Source: CAZBNB01 sp964493245
GTDB lineage: Bacteria > Pseudomonadota > Gammaproteobacteria > Legionellales > Legionellaceae
Length of the DNA stretch: 64,000 nucleotides
Direction: 5' to 3'
NCBI GenBank assembly: GCA_964493245.1
Contig: CAZBNB010000008.1
Coordinates: forward strand, 1 to 64,000
Shown here: positions 58,965-64,000 of the stretch, in pieces
How the letters are laid out: each line of letters opens with the position of its first letter
Numbering within the stretch: position 1 is the stretch's first letter
The notes under the pieces: generated by a model
What the model saw: only the letters and a program-made list of their open reading frames with translations
The model's database searches: none
What the model was told of the DNA's origin: nothing
Translations under genes and position numbers: made by a program

Positions 58965-59696
58965 ATGGCTGGGCATAGTAAATGGGCAAATATTAAGTTT
59001 CGTAAGGGTGCACAAGATGCGAAACGCGGTAAAATTTTTACCAAATTAATTCGTGAAATCACCGTATCTGCTCGCATAGGTGGTGCGGAAGAATCATCTA
59101 ACCCTCGATTAAGAGATGCGGTTATAAAAGCGTTAAAAGCCAACATGAAACGCGATACGATAGACAATGCAATCAAGCGTGGCGCAGGTGGTGTTGAAGG
59201 CGCGAATATGATTGAGATGACTTATGAAGGTTATGCCCCTGGTGGTATTGCGATTATGGTTGATTGTTTATCAGACAATAAAAATCGCACCGTTTCAGAG
59301 GTACGGCACGCGTTTACCAAACACGGTGGTAACTTAGGTACAGATGGATCAGTTGCTTACTTATTTGATAAACAAGGTGAGATTCTGCTAGCTAAAACAG
59401 ACCGTGATGAAGCCGCGATGGATGTGGCGATTGAATCAGGCGCACTGGATGTAAATTTACTCGAAGATGGCTATATTGAAATTATCACTTCAGTTGAATC
59501 TTATCATCACGTATTGGCTGCATTAGAAACGGCACAATTTGAAGTAGAGCACTCTCATTTAACGCAGCGCGCACAAAATATGATTACACTCGATACAGAA
59601 ATGGCTGAGCGTGTTGATAAATTAATAGAAATGTTAGACGATTTAGATGATGTTCAATCGGTGTATAGCAATGCAGATTATTCTCTAGAAGAATAA
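58965..59696 (+). CDS. yebC: YebC/PmpR family transcriptional or translational regulator
   Basis: This 243-residue protein of the TACO1 family has the typical start AGHSKWANIKFRKGAQDAKR and the GGNLGTDGSVAYLFDKQG segment. Members act as DNA-binding regulators or help ribosomes pass polyproline stretches. A family A MITE starts at the base right after its TAA. Its usual neighbours ruvC and ruvA follow. Confidence 0.95.
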   Translation: MAGHSKWANIKFRKGAQDAKRGKIFTKLIREITVSARIGGAEESSNPRLRDAVIKALKANMKRDTIDNAIKRGAGGVEGANMIEMTYEGYAPGGIAIMVDCLSDNKNRTVSEVRHAFTKHGGNLGTDGSVAYLFDKQGEILLAKTDRDEAAMDVAIESGALDVNLLEDGYIEIITSVESYHHVLAALETAQFEVEHSHLTQRAQNMITLDTEMAERVDKLIEMLDDLDDVQSVYSNADYSLEE

Positions 59697-59818
59697 CAGG
59701 ACTGACGCAAAACAACGATCTCTTCGTTGGATTTTACTTTTAATTCGGTCATTTAGTTATCTAAACTCCTTTATTAAAAATAAAATCCAATCGACCTCGA
59801 TGTTTTTCGTAAATCCTG
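59697..59818 (-). repeat. Family A MITE directly at the yebC stop codon
   Basis: This 122-bp copy in B-arm-first orientation starts CAGGACTGACG immediately after yebC TAA and ends CGTAAATCCTG. The flanks AATAA and GGTAA match only partly, so the target duplication has decayed. It separates yebC from ruvC. Confidence 0.9.
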
Positions 59819-59889
59819 GGTAATTGAAAATATCCCAGGCAAGAGAGGCTTCTGGCTCGATGCGCTGACCAGTAATAACAAGGATGGAC

Positions 59890-60453
59890 ATGACGATTAT
59901 TCTGGGAATTGATCCAGGCTCAAGGGTGACAGGGTATGGTATTATTCGTGATGATAATCAACGATTAACTTATCTGGACAGTGGGTGTATTCGCACAGCA
60001 GAAGGGGCTTTTAGTGATCGCTTATTACAAATTTTTAATGGAATTTGTGTTTTGATGGAGCGGTTTCAACCCAATGAAATTGCTATTGAACAGGTCTTTA
60101 TTTATAAAAATCCGAGCTCTGCGCTTAAATTAGGGCATGCGCGCGGTGTTGCTATGGTTGCTTGTGCGTCGCATCGTGCTCCCATCAGTGAATATTCACC
60201 TCGTGCAGTTAAACAGTCACTGGTTGGATATGGGGCTGCTGAAAAAAATCAGGTTAAACACATGGTGATGCAGCTACTCATGTTATCAGCCGAGCCGCAA
60301 GCTGATGCGGCTGATGCGTTGGCTATTGCGATTACCCATAGCCATCAACGCTTAACACAAGATGCTTTATCGAGAAATACATATGCAACAAGAAAGTCCT
60401 CAAGACGCAGACCATCACAAGCGGATTTCGCATTCATAGGAGATAAACCATGA
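59890..60453 (+). CDS. ruvC: Holliday junction resolvase RuvC
   Basis: RuvC cuts Holliday junctions as a dimer. The 187-residue product has the four acidic catalytic residues D8, E67, D139 and D142, each one position beyond E. coli D7, E66, D138 and D141. The ATG at 59890 with AAGGA upstream is preferred over the one at 59884. It overlaps ruvA by ATGA. The C-terminal tail is basic. Confidence 0.96.
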   Translation: MTIILGIDPGSRVTGYGIIRDDNQRLTYLDSGCIRTAEGAFSDRLLQIFNGICVLMERFQPNEIAIEQVFIYKNPSSALKLGHARGVAMVACASHRAPISEYSPRAVKQSLVGYGAAEKNQVKHMVMQLLMLSAEPQADAADALAIAITHSHQRLTQDALSRNTYATRKSSRRRPSQADFAFIGDKP

Positions 60454-61052
60454 TTGGTTGGCTAAGCGGTTATGTTGTTGATAAGCAACAACCTGGCAAA
60501 GTGGTGATTAATGTGAATGGTGTGGGCTATGATGTGGAAACATCATTGACGACTTTTTTTCAATTAGAATTAGTAGAAGGATTGGTTACTTTGCATATTC
60601 ATACCGTTGTTCGTGAAGATGCTTTGTTGCTGTACGGGTTTTTAGAAAAAAAAGAGCGCGCTTTATTCCGATCTTTAATCAAGGTGAATGGTGTAGGGCC
60701 GAAGCTGGCTATGGCGGTGTTATCCAGTATGACGCCAGATGAGTTTATAAACTGCATTCATCAGCAACAAGTGCTGGCTTTAACCAAATTACCTGGTATC
60801 GGTAAAAAAACCGCAGAGCGCTTGGTGATTGAAATGCGAGACAGCATACAATCGTTATTCGGACAAATAGATATGCAAAATGTGACGCCGCAATATCGCC
60901 AACAAGATGAAGCGATTTGCGCGCTAGAGGCATTGGGTTATAAGCGGGCGGAAGCGAGTAAGGTTGTACAAGATATTGATAATGGCCAACTTAGTAGTGA
61001 GCAACTCATCCGCCAAGCATTACAGCGCTTAGCAATGAAACAAGGGGTTTAA
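60450..61052 (+). CDS. ruvA: Holliday junction branch migration protein RuvA
   Basis: RuvA is a tetrameric junction-binding partner of the RuvB motor. The 200-residue product has the OB-fold N terminus (MIGWLSGYVVDKQQPGKVVI), two helix-hairpin-helix motifs (VNGVGPKLAMAVL, LPGIGKKTAERLVIEM) and domain III (AICALEALGYKRAEASKVVQ). ruvB does not follow as usual; a PAP2 gene starts right at its stop. Confidence 0.96.
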   Translation: MIGWLSGYVVDKQQPGKVVINVNGVGYDVETSLTTFFQLELVEGLVTLHIHTVVREDALLLYGFLEKKERALFRSLIKVNGVGPKLAMAVLSSMTPDEFINCIHQQQVLALTKLPGIGKKTAERLVIEMRDSIQSLFGQIDMQNVTPQYRQQDEAICALEALGYKRAEASKVVQDIDNGQLSSEQLIRQALQRLAMKQGV

Positions 61053-61724
61053 ATGCCACAATTTAATCAATGGTTTAGACGATTGACACATCCTTTTAGC
61101 GCGATGCTGTTTATATTATTGGTCACGATTGCCATCCTGTATTGGGATCGCCCTTTAGCAGAGTATTTTTATTCTATGCATCTAAAAGCGCGGTTCCCGA
61201 TCGTTCATTGGTTTTCTAATATGGGGGCGGCGATTTTATATCTTGTAGGGCTTCCGCTGATGGCGCTGGTTTATCGTTATCTGGTTCGTAATAAAACGAT
61301 AGAGATGCGTTGGTGGTTTTTGTGGTGTTGTGTGCTTGTGCCCAGTACCATTAATGGTTTTTTGAAAATAGTGATTGGCCGTGCTCGTCCACAGTTATGG
61401 ATTGAGTCTCATACACAAGGTGTTTTTGGATGGGGGCTGAATGGATTATTTCATTCTTGTCCGTCGGGTCATACGACAGCCGTCATGGGCATGTTGATTG
61501 GTCTGGTGATTCTTTTTCCTCGTTATCGTTACGTTTGGTTGTTTTTAGCGATTGCGTTGGTGATGACAAGGGTATTGTTAGCGCGTCATTATTTGAGCGA
61601 TGTGCTAATTTCATGTTATCTTGTCTTTCTAGAATTAAAAATATTCTTTATAATGTTAAATCACATTGACCTTAAAAAATGCAAACAAAATGATTTAAAA
61701 AGTTTGTGTGCTTTGGTTTCTTAG
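61053..61724 (+). CDS. PAP2 superfamily phosphatase
   Basis: This 223-residue inner-membrane lipid phosphatase has about five to six membrane segments and intact catalytic motifs: K..IGRARP (NGFLKIVIGRARPQLW), SCPSGHTTA and TRVLLARHYLSDV. It could act on undecaprenyl pyrophosphate, phosphatidylglycerophosphate or lipid A; the substrate cannot be told. It starts directly after the ruvA stop (TAAATG). Confidence 0.9.
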   Translation: MPQFNQWFRRLTHPFSAMLFILLVTIAILYWDRPLAEYFYSMHLKARFPIVHWFSNMGAAILYLVGLPLMALVYRYLVRNKTIEMRWWFLWCCVLVPSTINGFLKIVIGRARPQLWIESHTQGVFGWGLNGLFHSCPSGHTTAVMGMLIGLVILFPRYRYVWLFLAIALVMTRVLLARHYLSDVLISCYLVFLELKIFFIMLNHIDLKKCKQNDLKSLCALVS

Positions 61725-61736
61725 GATGATTGATGT

Positions 61737-62720
61737 ATGAGTAAGCTTACAGATATTCCAATTGTAGTAGAAAGTGGTCAAAAATACCGAACTGAACATG
61801 GCGTTTTGGCAATTAAAGATGGGGTTAAAACAACACAAGATACCCATGAGCGCTTACCAAAGCCAGCCTGGTTACGTATGACGACGCAAACCAGCGAGAC
61901 TTATTTAGAAGTCAAAAAACAAGTGAAAGAGCACCGTTTGGCTACGGTTTGTGAAGAGGCGAAATGTCCTAATATTGCTGAGTGTTGGTCACATGGTACC
62001 GCAACCATTATGTTAATGGGGGCTGTGTGTACACGTGCTTGTCGTTTTTGCTCAGTTGATACCGGTAACCCTCATCAATGGCTAGACGAGCATGAACCCG
62101 CTAAGACAGCACAAACCGTTGCTTTTATGAATTTAGATTACGTGGTTCTGACCTCTGTGAATCGTGATGATCTGCCAGATGGCGGTGCAAAACATTATGC
62201 CGATACGATCTTGGCTATCAAAAATCGTTGCCCTAAAACAAAAATTGAAGCACTGACACCCGATTTTCAAGGTAAACAGCAAGACATAGCCACTTTATTG
62301 GACAGTGGTGTCGATGTGTTTGCACAAAACGTAGAAACCGTTGAGCGTTTAACACACCCTGTACGCGACAATCGCGCCGGCTATTGGCAAACATTACATG
62401 TTTTGCAATATGCTAAGCAATACCGTCCTGATGTTCTAACCAAAACCAGCCTCATGCTTGGGTTAGGTGAAACTGATGAAGAAATCATTCAAACCATGGA
62501 TCATCTGCGAGAATGCCAAGTTGATATTTTAACCTTAGGACAATATCTACAGCCCACTAAAAATCATTTACCCGTCGCGCGTTATGTGACACCTGAGCAA
62601 TTTAACATACTGCGCCAAATTGGTTTAGATAAAGGCTTTTTTGAAGTAGCAGCGGGGCCTTTTGTGCGCTCCAGTTATCGTGCTGATCGCATTTTTAAGC
62701 GTGATAATTTGGGGTTATGA
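61737..62720 (+). CDS. lipA: Lipoyl synthase
   Basis: LipA is a radical SAM enzyme that inserts two sulfurs into protein-bound octanoate, the step after LipB. The 327-residue product has the auxiliary cluster motif CEEAKCPNIAEC and the radical SAM motif CTRACRFC, plus the C-terminal RSSYRAD serine that ligates the auxiliary cluster. It is 12 bp after the PAP2 gene. lipB is 23 kb away at 37701. Confidence 0.97.
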   Translation: MSKLTDIPIVVESGQKYRTEHGVLAIKDGVKTTQDTHERLPKPAWLRMTTQTSETYLEVKKQVKEHRLATVCEEAKCPNIAECWSHGTATIMLMGAVCTRACRFCSVDTGNPHQWLDEHEPAKTAQTVAFMNLDYVVLTSVNRDDLPDGGAKHYADTILAIKNRCPKTKIEALTPDFQGKQQDIATLLDSGVDVFAQNVETVERLTHPVRDNRAGYWQTLHVLQYAKQYRPDVLTKTSLMLGLGETDEEIIQTMDHLRECQVDILTLGQYLQPTKNHLPVARYVTPEQFNILRQIGLDKGFFEVAAGPFVRSSYRADRIFKRDNLGL

Positions 62721-62721
62721 T

Positions 62722-62911
62722 CTTAGGTGCACAGCCCCTAAATGAATAGATATTTAATGAGATCTACCTAATACAGGCCTAGGGCGCGCCCTCATTATAT
62801 AACTTATTTTTGGTCACAAAAGCCGATTTTAACCCTTCTACCTACGCCTCGCGGCTTGTCCGCTGGGTCTCTAGCGGCTCTACTAAGATCCCTGGATCCC
62901 GCGGACACGCC
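62722..62911. repeat. Repeat-rich intergenic region after lipA
   Basis: It starts with a family F-like end (TTAGGTGCACAGCCCCTAAA). Imperfect inverted blocks CGCGGCTTGTCCGCTGGG and CCTGGATCCCGCGGACACGCC follow, resembling the palindromes around the GIY-YIG gene. GGGCGCGCCC lies at about 62782. Confidence 0.5.
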
Positions 62912-64000
62912 CTAATAAAACCAACGAGAAAGCTCATTGACGATTGTTTTCTCGGCCGTAGCAGCCCGTTGATAAAAAAAAGTAAACAATTGGCTCGTCA
63001 CACTGGGCTGCTTTGGTTTTAATGTTGTAACTGGTTCTGGTTCAGTAAAAATATTCAAGAGTTCTCCTTTCAATAAAGGATGATCATAAATGAGACTCAC
63101 TTGTTTAGAGCCATATCGATTAGAGAATTTTCGCAATAAATTTTCTGTAAAACCTCTGGTAAAAAATATATATTGATTCGATGGTGCAGCGTTAAGTTTT
63201 TTTGACTCATCAACAAGCAATACAGGGTTCTGTGCTTCATATTCTGGCACGCTTGGTGATCGGCTCAATGAAGCATATTCCTCTGCCTTCTCTTCTAGAA
63301 AAAAACAAAATAGAAATTCTTCGTAGATTAAATATTGATATTCTAGCAACTCTTTTGTCGTTGGCTTTTTCAGCGAGTTTATCGGTGTCAGTAGTTCCAT
63401 CATTGCTATGCAATAGGGTGTTTTACAAAAATCGTTGAAATGTGAATGATCTAAAAAAACAGGTTTGTTCGTAAGCGGGAATCTTTCACTCAGCATTTGA
63501 TAGTCTCTGGTTAACTGATAGAGATGCCCAGGCCCCTGTTGGTAGTGATGCAGTGCCAAATCTAACCCTATTTTTAGCGTTGCTTTGAATGCGTTTTCAG
63601 TTTCGACTTGCTCTGGTGTACGTGGTCCTCTTTTTTGAGCACATATTGGCGTGACCGCTTTTGGTTGCTCTTTTTTTCTTTGGAGCGTTATATTCTCAAA
63701 TAGATTATTCAATAGAGCATTCAATAGCGGTATCACATGGGGTGTATATTCTTCTTGAGAGCAACAGTTTCCCATTAGAAAATCATTAAAAGCCTGGGTT
63801 TGATGCCAAACATGAGATGTCCAGTAAGTGTTTTCCTGTGTGGTATTTTCTAAAAAAGGTAAAACGTTATTTCCCAGGCAATCAATGAAGGTTGTGTTAT
63901 GAAAAATAATATTGTCTGTTTTATCCTCTGATGCATAAAAAAAACAACGACAAAAATCTTTATATAGCATGCAAGCATACACCTCTTCTGCATATGGTGC
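62912..64000 (-). CDS. Hypothetical protein, partial at the window edge
   Basis: No family is recognised. The frame is open from the stop at 62912 to the window end, so the true start may lie outside; a GTG at 63982 is the only start visible near the edge. The readable 356 residues are helical and polar with aromatic-rich stretches (EYQYLIYEEFLFCFFLEEKA) and no signal peptide. It is a possible effector by composition only. Confidence 0.6.
   Translation of the reverse strand, partial: APYAEEVYACMLYKDFCRCFFYASEDKTDNIIFHNTTFIDCLGNNVLPFLENTTQENTYWTSHVWHQTQAFNDFLMGNCCSQEEYTPHVIPLLNALLNNLFENITLQRKKEQPKAVTPICAQKRGPRTPEQVETENAFKATLKIGLDLALHHYQQGPGHLYQLTRDYQMLSERFPLTNKPVFLDHSHFNDFCKTPYCIAMMELLTPINSLKKPTTKELLEYQYLIYEEFLFCFFLEEKAEEYASLSRSPSVPEYEAQNPVLLVDESKKLNAAPSNQYIFFTRGFTENLLRKFSNRYGSKQVSLIYDHPLLKGELLNIFTEPEPVTTLKPKQPSVTSQLFTFFYQRAATAEKTIVNELSRWFY

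Noticed and set aside
61053..61724. ruvB expected after ruvA
   Set aside because: The product is a multispan membrane protein with intact PAP2 motifs, not an AAA+ ATPase.

Overview
The window is a draft-assembly chromosomal segment of an AT-rich gammaproteobacterium. The housekeeping gene orders (surE-yqaA-nlpD-rpoS, accD-folC-SPOR-cvpA, miaB/rluD/pgeF, fmdB-DUF502-aspS-mutH, lipB-ybeD-dacA near rlpA) and the large number of candidate host-directed proteins fit the order Legionellales (Legionella, Coxiella, Berkiella and Rickettsiella relatives). No 16S or other taxonomic marker is present, so the order is an inference. There are no tRNA, rRNA or CRISPR loci and no complete insertion sequence. 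Two runs of exactly 100 N (3975-4074 and 22526-22625) are scaffold gaps. Each lies inside a tandem repeat within a gene, and because 100 is not a multiple of 3 each one breaks a gene that is really continuous.

Layout. 1-7600: isochorismatase-like hydrolase and HSD10-type dehydrogenase, a small FlgM-like protein, hemL, a gapped tandem-repeat gene, a GIY-YIG nuclease between inverted copies of a palindrome, and the translationally coupled prmB-aroC pair. 8-26.6 kb: udk, fabI and asd interleaved with an Ig-like/ankyrin pair that resembles the Legionella AnkH type, several proteins with hydrophobic hairpins, htrA, the miaB-rluD-pgeF cluster with an MFS transporter, a Ulp1-like (CE clan) cysteine protease candidate and a 681-residue membrane protein. 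26.6-36 kb: slt, the fmdB-DUF502-aspS-mutH operon, a methyltransferase, hpt and a DedA-PAP2-LssY fusion. 36-48 kb: a secreted cysteine-rich peptide, two L,D-transpeptidases, lipB-ybeD-dacA, rlpA, the accD operon, nadD, a histone H1-like protein and a small Cys/His-rich membrane protein. 48-64 kb: malic enzyme, a coiled-coil protein, two outer-membrane barrels, surE-yqaA-nlpD-rpoS, hmgA, yebC, ruvC-ruvA, a PAP2 phosphatase, lipA and a partial unknown gene at the edge.

Functional themes are envelope building and remodelling (Slt, DacA, RlpA, NlpD, two L,D-transpeptidases, SPOR protein), cofactor and fatty-acid synthesis (HemL, LipA, LipB, NadD, FabI, AccD, FolC), DNA repair (MutH, RuvC, RuvA), stress response (RpoS, HtrA, SurE) and putative secreted effectors.

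The strongest non-genic signal is a large set of short, nearly full-length palindromic dispersed elements in intergenic DNA, some ending within a few bases of stop codons. One family, about 123 bp with CAGGACTTACG ends, has three copies with perfect 5-bp target-site duplications, so it is a genuine transposed MITE. The most notable coding findings are the Ulp1-spaced catalytic residues of the 21881-24140 gene, the AnkH-like protein with an H-D-Q-C arrangement, and a secreted peptide carrying the cysteine signature of CS-alpha-beta defensins and scorpion toxins.
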